The translations under genes and the position numbers were made by a program. 64,000 nucleotides of DNA from Planctomycetaceae bacterium. Its GTDB lineage: Bacteria > Planctomycetota > Planctomycetia > Pirellulales > PNKZ01. The stretch lies in NCBI GenBank assembly GCA_016793115.1, contig JAEUIN010000043.1, forward strand, positions 1 to 64,000. Direction: 5' to 3'. Below are positions 18,012 through 27,648 of this stretch, one piece after another. Every line of letters begins with the position of its first letter. The first letter of the stretch is position 1. The notes beneath the pieces are model-generated. The model saw nothing but the letters and a program-made list of their open reading frames with translations. It made no database searches and was not told where the DNA came from.

Positions 18012-18407
18012 ATGCAATCGCATAAGTTAATCGTGGCCGATTTCGACGTCGAACTAGTCGAAAACATCGCGAGCCACTTCCGCAAGCTCGGTTGCGAAGT
18101 GAAAACGGCCTACGACGCTCTGACGATTTTGAAACTAGCGCACCTGGATACGCCCGACGCGTTCGTTTTGGGCGCCGATCTCAAGTGCGACAACGGCGTT
18201 TGCGTTTGCGAATTTTTGGCGTCCGAGCGCATGTTCTCGCATTTCCCGACGGTCCTCTTGGTCGATGACGCCCGCGATCAATATCGGCACGACTGCCACG
18301 GCTTGCGCGCGTTCTACGTGCTTAAGGGGGAGCGACTTCCCAAGCGAATCGAAAACGTGCTTGCGGCTGGAGCTACTCGGTTGCCGCCGGCATTCGCCGA
18401 GATTTAG
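18012..18407 (+). CDS. Stand-alone response-regulator receiver domain
   Basis: A 131-residue single-domain CheY-like protein preceded by aaggag eight bases from ATG 18012. The acidic pair D10/D12 region (VADFDVEL), a candidate phospho-acceptor D56 in FVLGADLKC and K105 in FYVLKGERL match receiver positions, but the usual DxxMP is replaced by Cys-rich DLKCDNGVCVCEF and the Thr/Ser switch position reads LLVDDARD. It may therefore be phosphorylated weakly or be an adaptor. No output domain or histidine kinase is nearby. Confidence 0.72.
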   Translation: MQSHKLIVADFDVELVENIASHFRKLGCEVKTAYDALTILKLAHLDTPDAFVLGADLKCDNGVCVCEFLASERMFSHFPTVLLVDDARDQYRHDCHGLRAFYVLKGERLPKRIENVLAAGATRLPPAFAEI

Positions 18408-18760
18408 TTCGCATTGCATCCGGGCCAAGTCCGCAAGACGCTCTCCCGTGCGCCGTTGCGCAATCGATCAATTTTCGCTCACCGCCGTACGCGGGCCGCA
18501 TACCGGGGTTTTAAAAAATCTTTGTTGGAGGACGCGGAAAAACGTTGACGTCGCCGTTGGAGAATGTTAACCAATTAAGTAGTGACGCTCATCGAGCGTC
18601 GTGCGTCGAGCGAGATTGAACGTGTCGCCGACCAAGTGATGCGACCGCCGTTCAGCGGTGATTCGCTTCGCCCACTGGGTCGCGCCGCTCGCGATGGACG
18701 CGAATGTGCGGTGTTTGTCGTTGCAGATCCCGAGAACTTCGTAGTTTTGGGAGGGCCGAC
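18408..18760. other. Spacer with possible structured RNA, no clear gene
   Basis: No convincing coding sequence. It contains several short hairpins, for example gacgctc/gagcgtc around 18585-18601 and ccgccg/cggtg around 18646-18660, and leads into the strong terminator at 18788. A small RNA ending there is possible. I recognise none of the standard RNA signatures (6S, SRP, RNase P, tmRNA). Confidence 0.3.
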
Positions 18761-18829
18761 ATGGAAGATCCGCCGGGTTGGTATGTGCGAGGGGCGATCC
18801 AATCAAAGTCGCCCCTCGTTGTTTCTTAG
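18761..18829 (+). CDS. Very short ORF, possible GYF-like fragment
   Basis: Twenty-two codons (MEDPPGWYVRGAIQSKSPLV...) with a very good Shine-Dalgarno sequence, gggagg, about eight bases upstream of ATG 18761. The WYVRG motif resembles the opening of GYF_2 domains, which are common in planctomycetes. The ORF runs through a perfect 10-bp terminator stem, so it may be a leader peptide, or the 5' stub of a lost gene. No longer frame continues from it. Confidence 0.3.
   Translation: MEDPPGWYVRGAIQSKSPLVVS
18788..18827 (+). terminator. Intrinsic terminator
   Basis: Perfect 10-bp stem CGAGGGGCGA / TCGCCCCTCG (18788-18797 and 18809-18818) with an 11-base loop, followed by ttgtttctt. It ends transcripts from the receiver-domain gene or from the spacer. 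Confidence 0.75.
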
Positions 18830-18884
18830 GGCTTTCGACGCTCCTCGAAAGCATTACACCTTCTCGTTCCCATCGATCAACGCA

Positions 18885-18925
18885 AAAGCCCGTCCTGCGG
18901 ACTAGCAGGGCGGGCTTTCCGTTTT
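18885..18925 (-). terminator. Terminator of msrB, possibly bidirectional
   Basis: A 14-bp stem (AAAGCCCGTCCTGC with GCAGGGCGGGCTTT, one G-T pair) and a six-base loop, 42 bases downstream of the msrB stop. On the minus strand it is followed by GCTTTTGCG; on the plus strand by ttccgtttt. Confidence 0.8.
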
Positions 18926-18966
18926 CCGGGAGACATCCGCGAACCGGTCGCAATAGTATCGAACGG

Positions 18967-19584
18967 CTACTTCGGAGGTGCGGCAGGTTTCTCTTCGCTC
19001 GGCGGAGACTTCGGCTCGAGCTTCAGCGAAGCCGAGTTGATGCAATACCGCAGCCCGGTCGGCGTCTGGGGGCTGTCGTCGAACACATGCCCCAAATGGG
19101 CCCCGCACTTGCGGCAAGTCACTTCGATTCGGACCATGCCGTGGCTCGTGTCGTGGTGCTCTTGGATGCGTTTGTCCTTAACGCCGTCGATGGGCTGATA
19201 GAAACTCGGCCAGCCGCAATGCGAATCGAACTTTGCGTCCGAGGTAAACAGCGGCTCGCCGCAACAGATGCACTTGTAGGTGCCCGGCGTCTTGGTGTTC
19301 CAATACTCTCCGGTGAAGGCCCGCTCCGTTCCCTTCTGACGCGTCACATAATACTGCGCATCGGTAAGCACCTTGCGCCAGTCGGCGTCGGTCATGGTTT
19401 TGGTGTCCGATGAGGCCTGCGGCGCGTTTCGATCGTTCGACATATTCGACTCCTGAGCAGGTTTCGGCTTCGTGTCTTCGTCGGCGGCGGCGCGTCGAAG
19501 CTGTTCGCCGACATACCACCCGGCGGTGCCGATCACCAATGCCGCGGCGAGCGCTACGGCGGCCGAACGTTGCAGCCAACTCAT
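18967..19584 (-). CDS. msrB: Exported methionine-R-sulfoxide reductase
   Basis: A 205-residue protein with an N-terminal membrane anchor or signal ([20 protein letters not shown]), a 30-residue linker, then a complete MsrB domain. Structural zinc Cys are in [10 protein letters not shown] (C105, C108) and CRKCGAHLG (C157, C160); the catalytic Cys is C181 in RYCINSASL. It repairs R-sulfoxides of methionine, here probably in the periplasm with thioredoxin-like reductants. The ATG at 19584 places the hydrophobic segment at the N-terminus. It is followed by a strong terminator. Confidence 0.94.
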   Translation of the reverse strand: MSWLQRSAAVALAAALVIGTAGWYVGEQLRRAAADEDTKPKPAQESNMSNDRNAPQASSDTKTMTDADWRKVLTDAQYYVTRQKGTERAFTGEYWNTKTPGTYKCICCGEPLFTSDAKFDSHCGWPSFYQPIDGVKDKRIQEHHDTSHGMVRIEVTCRKCGAHLGHVFDDSPQTPTGLRYCINSASLKLEPKSPPSEEKPAAPPK

Positions 19585-19800
19585 GACCGGTTCCTCCTGG
19601 TTCGTCCGGAGACCAAGCAAAGGCTATGTGTAATGCACGTCTCTTTTCATTCTACTTCGGCCGCCGTCTTCGTACACCACGGTTCGGCACCCGCGAGCGC
19701 CTCCGCACTGCGGATATAGATGCGTGGCCCGACGCGGGGTTACGCCGCAAGACTCAAAAATCCGCGATTATTCGCGGCGGCTGCGGATAAGGGCCGCCCG

Positions 19801-20334
19801 CTATTGTCCGAACGGCAGTCGGTAGTCGGCGGCGCTGACGATCCAAATGCCGTCCTTCTTGATCATGTCCACCTCAAACCGAAAGACGAGTCGATCGCGC
19901 GGCACTCGCCCCGGTTTGAGGCTAATAGCTCCGATGAAGCTGACGTCGGCAAACGTGGACGACTCATTGAACTTGATGTCTTCATCGCGCAAGTCGGTGA
20001 TCGTCGCCTCCGTCACCGTGATTTGCGTCAAATCGTTCTGCACCTGATTGCGTAGTCTTGCCGCATCGGGATTGGAGTCGATGCGTTTCAGCAAGCCTTG
20101 CCGATCGTTCGTCTCGACGAGCAGTCGGATTTCCTCAAGGGCCGCTTTCACTTCTTCGCGCGGCGTGATGATCATCCGCTCCAGGATCACGATGCCGATC
20201 ACGGCCGCGGCCAAGCCGAGCATCGCCCACAAGAAGGCTCGCTTGCCCGTGCGGAACAACGCGACGACCAGCATCGCTTCGACGACGATGCCGATCAGCA
20301 CGGGGGGCAGCGGATTCTCGGTGAACCAAGTCAT
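19801..20334 (-). CDS. Membrane protein with C-terminal NTF2-like region
   Basis: A 177-residue protein with two N-terminal membrane helices (PPVLIGIVVEAMLVVALF and AFLWAMLGLAAAVIGIVIL), then a soluble domain. The latter has helix REEVKAALEEIRLLVETND followed by beta strands (RLVFRFEVDMIKKDGIWIVSAADYRLPF), which resembles the SnoaL/DUF4440 NTF2-like fold. No catalytic residues can be assigned. It follows another small membrane protein gene at 20356 on the same strand with a 21-base gap, so both likely belong to the enolase transcript or to one of their own. Confidence 0.75.
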   Translation of the reverse strand: MTWFTENPLPPVLIGIVVEAMLVVALFRTGKRAFLWAMLGLAAAVIGIVILERMIITPREEVKAALEEIRLLVETNDRQGLLKRIDSNPDAARLRNQVQNDLTQITVTEATITDLRDEDIKFNESSTFADVSFIGAISLKPGRVPRDRLVFRFEVDMIKKDGIWIVSAADYRLPFGQ

Positions 20335-20355
20335 GAGTCGATCGCAAACGGAGAG

Positions 20356-20748
20356 CTAGGTCGAAGTTGGGTTGGAGTTTCGAACCGAGCGATGCCTCGT
20401 CAGCAGCAAGCCGCCGACGCCGACGCTCATTAAAAGCATCATGAGTCCGAGTAGCCAAAGCAAACGCCTGGGCGGACCGAAATCGGCATCGACATACGGC
20501 TCTTTCGGCGGGCGCTCGTCGACTGCCATCGGATTCGACCGCGAGGTTGCGGCGGGCCTCAAGTCCGCGGTCGCTCGTTCGATCGCGATTCGCTCCCGCG
20601 TTTGCTGCATCCGCTCGACGCGGGCGACGCGGGCCGTGTATTTCGGGCCGATGACGACGACTGCGAGAATGCCCATGCCGCCGAACAGCGAAAGCCAAAA
20701 CCACGGGCTTTCGGCGAGGCTTCCGCGACCTGTCGACTCGTTCGCCAT
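20356..20748 (-). CDS. Small two-helix membrane protein, unknown function
   Basis: A 130-residue protein with a membrane segment at residues 15-34 (PWFWLSLFGGMGILAVVVIG), a basic helical linker (ARVERMQQTRERIAIERATA) and a second segment near residues 93-113 (RRLLWLLGLMMLLMSVGVGG). No known domain. It precedes the NTF2-like membrane gene in the same orientation. Confidence 0.65.
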   Translation of the reverse strand: MANESTGRGSLAESPWFWLSLFGGMGILAVVVIGPKYTARVARVERMQQTRERIAIERATADLRPAATSRSNPMAVDERPPKEPYVDADFGPPRRLLWLLGLMMLLMSVGVGGLLLTRHRSVRNSNPTST

Positions 20749-20776
20749 GGATCAACAGTCCGAAGCCTGCGACGAG

Positions 20777-20805
20777 CCGAGACTCGGCAGGTTGCCGAGT
20801 CTCGG
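20777..20805 (-). terminator. Hairpin downstream of enolase
   Basis: Perfect 13-bp stem CCGAGACTCGGCA / TGCCGAGTCTCGG with a three-base loop, 18 bases after the enolase stop. There is no T-tract on either strand, so it may be a processing or stability element rather than a true intrinsic terminator. Confidence 0.5.
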
Positions 20806-20823
20806 AGTTCGTCGCGACGATGA

Positions 20824-22215
<1,392 letters not shown>

Positions 22216-22372
22216 TCACTATGGCGGCGTCGGCGGGCAAGTGCGAACCGCATATTGTGCCGAATCGGCAGCGAGTTGACCATGGGCTCGCGAACGCGTG
22301 TTCGGCAAAAATCTGCGGCCGAGGTTCGGCATGTCTCGGCTCCCGCCCGGTGCGCAACTATTCGGGCGATAC

Positions 22373-22429
22373 ATGCGCACCCCTATTGTGTTACTTAAAT
22401 GTGCGCATCTAACGGCAAAATAGATGCGC
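22373..22429. promoter_or_regulatory. Overlapping inverted repeats in the eno-psd spacer
   Basis: ATGCGCAC (22373-22380) pairs with GTGCGCAT (22401-22408), and GCGCATCTA (22403-22411) pairs with TAGATGCGC (22421-22429). The two stems share 22403-22408, so they exclude each other, as in attenuator-like RNA switches or overlapping operators. Each is 240-300 bases from a start codon (eno at 22134, psd at 22671). The rest of the spacer (22135-22670) shows no convincing gene. Confidence 0.35.
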
Positions 22430-22670
22430 GGTTTGCGCAACTCTCGGCGCGGCGTTTTGTAGGCCGTTTTGACTGTCGGCTCGTCGAACCTGCGGTGGAA
22501 CGCTCATTCGCTTTCGCACCCCGTAGGGTATCCCGGCCGGCGGTCGTTTTCCAACCAACGATTTGGCCGGCCCGCGTGAGCGCCAAAGCGGCCCGCGAAG
22601 CCCGCGTTTGAGGCATCGTGGCGGACCAGTTACGATAGGTCATTTCCCGTTACCGAAGATTTCTGAATCT

Positions 22671-23684
22671 ATGTCGATCGATTCCCCCGGTGTCGCCGCT
22701 CGCTCGTCCTCCGGCTCCGTTGCCGCATCGGAGCCGATGCCGGAAAACATCCGCAGCGTGCAACCCGGCGGCGGATTTGTTTATTCGATCGAAATGGCGT
22801 GGGGTTATGTTCGTCGCGGTTATTTGAAGACGCTACGCCGCGGCTATGTTCGCAACATGGCGGCCCTGCGAACCGGCGACGCCTCGGGTGCGCCGCACGA
22901 AATTCTTGATCCTCGCGACTTGAAGTTTTGCCGTAATCTCTGCACGGCGCGGTGGGCCGACGAGGACGACGCGTTTCTCTGGCGCGAGCACGTGCCGTTT
23001 GCGCGCTGGGGGCTGGCCGAGTTGCTGCTCATGTCGGCGCCGCTGGTGCTGCTCTGTTGGGCGTTTTGGATCACGCCGCTGTGGTGGCTCGCGTTCGGGC
23101 CGGCAGTAGTCCTCGGTTTGGTCGTTTGGTTCTTTCGAGATCCGCATCGATTGGTGCCGCGCGAGCCTGGCCAAGTCGTGTCGCCGGCCGACGGCGTGGT
23201 CGCCGAGATCGCGCCGCTGGAAACTCACGACTTCGTCGGCGAGCCCGCCGTGCGGATCGGCATTTTTCTGTCGATCTTCAATGTTCACATCAATCGCGCT
23301 CCCGTCGCCGGGCGGATCGTTCGCCTCCGCTATCACCCGGGTAAGTTTCTCAACGCGTTGAATCCCGAGAGCGCGATCCTCAATGAAAACATGGTCGTCG
23401 GCCTGCAGGAGACTTCAGCGCCGTACCGGAAAATGGTCGTCCGTCAGATCGCCGGCCTGTTTGCCCGCAAGATCGTGTGCGATTTGAAGCCGGGGCAAGA
23501 TGTCCGTCGCGGCGAGAAGTTCGGTATGATTAAGCTGGGATCGCGCACGGAACTCATCCTGCCCGCGGCCGGCCTCGACGTCGCCGTGAAAGTCGGCCAG
23601 AAGGTGAAGGCCGGGAGCACGGTGATGGCTCGCTATGCGGTCGCCCCGCCGAACGTCACCGCTTCGGAAGCGTCGGCGTCGTAG
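22671..23684 (+). CDS. psd: Phosphatidylserine decarboxylase
   Basis: Makes phosphatidylethanolamine from phosphatidylserine at the inner membrane. The 337-residue protein has an N-terminal extension, two membrane helices (residues about 112-155) and the PSD-A type C-terminal domain with VVSPADGVVAEI, FLSIFNVHINRAPVAG and the self-cleavage site IKLGS291RTEL, whose Ser becomes the pyruvoyl group. The extra N-terminal 110 residues with GGGFVYSIEMAWGYVRRGYL are longer than in E. coli PSD. The ATG at 22671 is preferred over the upstream open frame. pssA follows 65 bases later. Confidence 0.93.
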   Translation: MSIDSPGVAARSSSGSVAASEPMPENIRSVQPGGGFVYSIEMAWGYVRRGYLKTLRRGYVRNMAALRTGDASGAPHEILDPRDLKFCRNLCTARWADEDDAFLWREHVPFARWGLAELLLMSAPLVLLCWAFWITPLWWLAFGPAVVLGLVVWFFRDPHRLVPREPGQVVSPADGVVAEIAPLETHDFVGEPAVRIGIFLSIFNVHINRAPVAGRIVRLRYHPGKFLNALNPESAILNENMVVGLQETSAPYRKMVVRQIAGLFARKIVCDLKPGQDVRRGEKFGMIKLGSRTELILPAAGLDVAVKVGQKVKAGSTVMARYAVAPPNVTASEASAS

Positions 23685-23749
23685 ATGTTGAGACCGCGTC
23701 CGCGGGGCCCGTCCCTGGAAGACGCAACAATCCCCCGAGCGCACATAGT

Positions 23750-24622
23750 ATGCATCGTTTACCGGCCGTCGCCGTCTTGCCGACGTTGTTCACGTTGGGA
23801 AATCTGATTTGCGGATTCTTTGCGATCGTCGCCGCGTCGCGCGTCGGCGCGCCCACGTCGGCCGCCGTGCCCACGACCGTGGCGATTCAGGCCAACGTGC
23901 CGACAGGGATGTTCAACATCTTCGATAAGACCGATCCGGTGCATAACTGCATGCTCGCCGGCTCGCTGATTTTTCTGGCTATGATTTTCGACGCACTCGA
24001 CGGCCACGTGGCCCGACTGGCGAAGTCGTCGAGCAATTTCGGAGCGGAACTCGACAGCCTCTGCGATCTCGTGACGTTCGGCGTCGCCCCGGCGTTTTTA
24101 CTGGTGAAGATGTGCCCGGGATTCACGTTCAACCATAGCAAGCTCGTTTGGATCATCGCCGCGGCGTATGCCTGCTGTGCGGCGCTTCGCTTGGCGCGGT
24201 TCAACGTCGAGACGGACGATGACGACGACCACTTAAATTTCAGCGGGCTACCTTCGCCGGCGGCGGCGTCGGTGCCGGCGAGCTTCGCGATTTTGTTCTA
24301 TGCGCTGCGCGTCGACACCAACACATACGACTACGCCGAAACGTTCGACAACATCGTGCAGACCGTATTGCCGTTTTTAGTCTTCGTCGTCGCGCTGTTG
24401 ATGGTATCGCGAATTCCATTTCCGCATGTCGTGAATCAATTCTTTCGCGGGCAGCGGAGCTTCGGCCACTTGGTCGGCGTGGTTTTCGCGCTGGCGGCCG
24501 TGATGGTGGTGCCGGGGTATGTGCTGCCGTTGTTGTGCGTCGGCTTCGCGTTGAGCGGCCCGATTCGTTACGCGTGGCAAGAATGGTTTCAACGTCGGCC
24601 GCACGACGAACCGTTGTTCTAG
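23750..24622 (+). CDS. pssA: CDP-diacylglycerol-serine O-phosphatidyltransferase
   Basis: Integral membrane enzyme that makes phosphatidylserine, the substrate of Psd. The CDP-alcohol phosphotransferase signature is complete (DG-x2-AR-x8-G-x3-D-x3-D, seen in DGHVARLAKSSSNFG and AELDSLCDL). The 290-residue protein has several membrane helices and a HVVNQFFRGQRSFGHL segment in a cytosolic loop. Together with psd it forms a phosphatidylethanolamine operon, and the 65-base gap suggests co-transcription. A proline/serine-rich insert after TM1 is unusual. Confidence 0.93.
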   Translation: MHRLPAVAVLPTLFTLGNLICGFFAIVAASRVGAPTSAAVPTTVAIQANVPTGMFNIFDKTDPVHNCMLAGSLIFLAMIFDALDGHVARLAKSSSNFGAELDSLCDLVTFGVAPAFLLVKMCPGFTFNHSKLVWIIAAAYACCAALRLARFNVETDDDDDHLNFSGLPSPAAASVPASFAILFYALRVDTNTYDYAETFDNIVQTVLPFLVFVVALLMVSRIPFPHVVNQFFRGQRSFGHLVGVVFALAAVMVVPGYVLPLLCVGFALSGPIRYAWQEWFQRRPHDEPLF

Positions 24623-24783
24623 CTCGCCCATCGCGTCGCAAGCAGCGCCGGCGACGGCGTTGCCGGCGAACGCCCCGGTTCCCGTCTTCTTCAATTGCCG
24701 GCGATGCCTTAGAATTCCGACCCACGTGACGATCACGGAAGATCGTCGCTTCAGTGATCGCCCTAAAAACTCGATAGGCTTCT

Positions 24784-27648
24784 ATGTCGGCGGAACGGAT
24801 GCCGTCGGAGCGCGATCAGTCGCTCCCTGCGCAATTCATGACGGGCCTCTTGCGGCTCATTCTGCGCTTCCCTGTATTGGTCGTCGTCGCCGCTCTCGCG
24901 CTGACGGCGGGCACCGGTTACTATTCCTGGAAGCACCTCGGCTACAAGACGAGTCGCCATGACTTAGTGAACTCGAACAACGAATACGGCCGGCTCTGGA
25001 ATGAATATATCAAGGAGTTCGGCGAAGAAGACGACGCCGTCGTCGTCGTCGAAGGCGAGAGCCGCGCGCAGGTCGTGCCGGTGCTGCGCGAACTGGCGAC
25101 GGCGCTGGCCGGAGAAAACAAGCATTTTCACGCGGTGTTGCATGGCGTGAACCTCGAGAAAATTCGCTCAAAGGGGCTGCATTATCTGCCGGTCGAAGAC
25201 CTGCAAAACGTCGAGAAGTTCCTCGATGAAGCGGGCGCGGTCGTGCATGGAGCGTGGAATCGCCTCTCGGTCGGCGGCATGGTGCAGGGGATGACCATGC
25301 GCATGCAATACGAGCAGGCGGGCGCCGAACCCGCGAAGCCGTCGAGCGCCGAGCCGCAGGCCTCGGAACTCACGGCGGGCCTCAACGTGCCCGCGGAAAC
25401 GCAACTGGCTCGCCTTGGTGAAAGCCTTTACGCGGCTTTCTCGCAGCAGGGCGGTTATCACTCGCCGTGGCCGGAAATGCCTTCGACGTTCGCCGTGTTG
25501 AGCGAATTGAACTCCGAATACTTACTGACGAAAGAGGGCCGGCTCGGGTTCGTGCTTCTGCGGTTGGCGCAGTCGGACGACGACGGTTTTGCGCGGGGCG
25601 CCGGAGCCGTGGAAGCGCTCCGCACGTTGCTCGCCAAATTGCGCTTGAAGCATCCCGAAGTGCAGATCGGCCTAACCGGAATTCCGGTGCTTGAGTTCGA
25701 CGAAATGGCGACGAGCCAATCGTCGATGACTTGGGCGAGCATGTTGTCGCTTGTCGGCGTCGCGTTGTTGTTCATCGCCGGGTTCGGCGGCATGCGGCAT
25801 GCGTTGTTGGCGAATCTCGTGCTGCTCGTCGGGATGGCCTGGACGTTCGGGTACGTGACCTACACGGTCGGCCACTTGAACATCTTAAGCGTGTCGTTCG
25901 CGGCCACGTTGATCGGCATCGGTATCGATTACGGCATCCACTTCGTCGCCCGCTATCTCAAACTCCGTGAGCAGAATTCTTCGACGGAAGCCGCATTAAC
26001 GGCGTCGATGAACGGCGTCGGACCGGCGATCGCGACCGGCGCGGTGACGACGGCGATTTCTTTTTTTGCCGCAGGACTTACGAATTTCACCGGCGTCGCC
26101 GAATTGGGAATCATCGCAGGCGGCGGGATCTTAATTTGCGCCGTCGCGGAACTGTTCGTGCTGCCGCCGATCATCCTGTTGGTCGACAAAAACGGCTCGG
26201 CGTTTCGTCGGCCCGATCCGCTGCCGGTGCATGAATGGATTGCGCCGCTGATGGCGCAGCCCGGCAAAATCCTCGTCGTGACGACGATCTTCACGGTCGT
26301 CGTCGGGGCGGGCATGTCGAAATTGTGGTACGACCACAATCTCTTGAACATGCAGGCCGACGGCTTGGAGAGCGTCGAACTCGAGCGCAAGTTGCTCAGT
26401 GAGTGCAGCCAAAGCATGTGGTTCGCGGTGTCGATGGCCGACAGCCGCGAAGAACTGTTGGCCCGCAAAGAGAAACTTCTCAAGCTCGGCTCCGTCGAGC
26501 GCACCGAAGAAATCGTCTCACTCCTGCCGGTCGATCACGAACGGAAGCAACCGATCATCGAGCGGATTCAATCGAAACTCGCCGGGCTACCCGAGCGGCC
26601 GCCGCTCGTGCCGGTCGACAAGCCGGACGATCTGGGGCAACTTCTCGCGGGGGCCCAGCAAGCGCTGACGACCCGTCATCAGGTGCGATCGGCGCGCACG
26701 TTTGAACAAGTTCGCGATTCGCTTCGTCGGTTGCCGATCGCCGAATGCACGGCGTTGCTTTCGCAGTTTCAGCAGCAAATGGCCGGCGACTTATTGAGCC
26801 GGTTGCACGCCTTACGAACGATGGCGAACCCGGAGCCTCCGCAATTGACCGATTTGCCCGAAAGCCTAGTACACCGTTTCGTCGGCATGAACAACCGGCA
26901 CCTGTTGAAGATCTACGGCCGCGGCAACATCTGGGACATGGACGCGTTAACGAAGTTCGTGAAAGACGTGCGCTCCGTCGACGCAAAGGCGACCGGCAAT
27001 CCGTTGCAAGCGTACGAAGCTTCGTTGGAGATGAAAGGAAGCTACGAGCAGTCGGCATTGTTGGCGCTGGCGGTGATCTTGTCGGTTTTGTGGTTCAACT
27101 TTCGCAGCGTGCGCTACGCGTTGGTGGCGGCTCTGCCGCTGGGAGTCGGCGTTTTGCAGACGTTCGGCATCTTGGGCATTCTGAACTTGCCTCTGAATCC
27201 CGCAAATATGATCGCCCTGCCGCTCATGCTCGGGCTAGGCGTCGACTACGGCATCCATATCGTGCACGACTACTTGGAACAGAAAGGGCCGTACCGGATG
27301 TCGCCGTCGACGGCCGTGGCGGTGCTCGTCGATTCGCTCACGACCATCGTCGGCTTCGGAGCGCTGATGATCGCCAGCCATCAAGGGTTGCAGAGCTTGG
27401 GACGCGTGCTCACGATCGGCGTCAGCGCGTGCTTGTTTACATCCATGATCATGCTTCCCGCGCTGTTGACATGGTTGAGCGCCGGACGCAAGGAGCCGAC
27501 GGAAGTGATCGAACGGGTTGAATCGGACGAAATGAACGAGTTGCCGGCGACGATCATCGTACGCCGCGACGAACCCCATGCCGGCGGCGAACAACGCTCC
27601 TTGCAGTCGCCGCAACGGCGAGCCGATCGCAATCCGTCGCCCGTTTAA
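24784..27648 (+). CDS. MMPL/RND-family transporter (HpnN-like)
   Basis: A 954-residue inner-membrane protein with two RND halves of six helices, each with a large periplasmic domain. Motifs include SFAATLIGIGIDYGIHFVA in the first half and ALPLMLGLGVDYGIHIVHDY in the second, the GxxxDY signature of TM4 that carries the proton path. The periplasmic loop NSNNEYGRLWNEYIKEFGEE resembles hopanoid exporters of the HpnN type. It probably moves lipids or other hydrophobic molecules outward. It follows pssA by 162 bases and overlaps the convergent gene at 27645 by four bases. Confidence 0.85.
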   Translation: MSAERMPSERDQSLPAQFMTGLLRLILRFPVLVVVAALALTAGTGYYSWKHLGYKTSRHDLVNSNNEYGRLWNEYIKEFGEEDDAVVVVEGESRAQVVPVLRELATALAGENKHFHAVLHGVNLEKIRSKGLHYLPVEDLQNVEKFLDEAGAVVHGAWNRLSVGGMVQGMTMRMQYEQAGAEPAKPSSAEPQASELTAGLNVPAETQLARLGESLYAAFSQQGGYHSPWPEMPSTFAVLSELNSEYLLTKEGRLGFVLLRLAQSDDDGFARGAGAVEALRTLLAKLRLKHPEVQIGLTGIPVLEFDEMATSQSSMTWASMLSLVGVALLFIAGFGGMRHALLANLVLLVGMAWTFGYVTYTVGHLNILSVSFAATLIGIGIDYGIHFVARYLKLREQNSSTEAALTASMNGVGPAIATGAVTTAISFFAAGLTNFTGVAELGIIAGGGILICAVAELFVLPPIILLVDKNGSAFRRPDPLPVHEWIAPLMAQPGKILVVTTIFTVVVGAGMSKLWYDHNLLNMQADGLESVELERKLLSECSQSMWFAVSMADSREELLARKEKLLKLGSVERTEEIVSLLPVDHERKQPIIERIQSKLAGLPERPPLVPVDKPDDLGQLLAGAQQALTTRHQVRSARTFEQVRDSLRRLPIAECTALLSQFQQQMAGDLLSRLHALRTMANPEPPQLTDLPESLVHRFVGMNNRHLLKIYGRGNIWDMDALTKFVKDVRSVDAKATGNPLQAYEASLEMKGSYEQSALLALAVILSVLWFNFRSVRYALVAALPLGVGVLQTFGILGILNLPLNPANMIALPLMLGLGVDYGIHIVHDYLEQKGPYRMSPSTAVAVLVDSLTTIVGFGALMIASHQGLQSLGRVLTIGVSACLFTSMIMLPALLTWLSAGRKEPTEVIERVESDEMNELPATIIVRRDEPHAGGEQRSLQSPQRRADRNPSPV

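Noticed and set aside
18582-18905. 107-codon frame in the spacer before msrB
   Set aside because: It runs through two strong terminators, has no ribosome site and no protein-like pattern.
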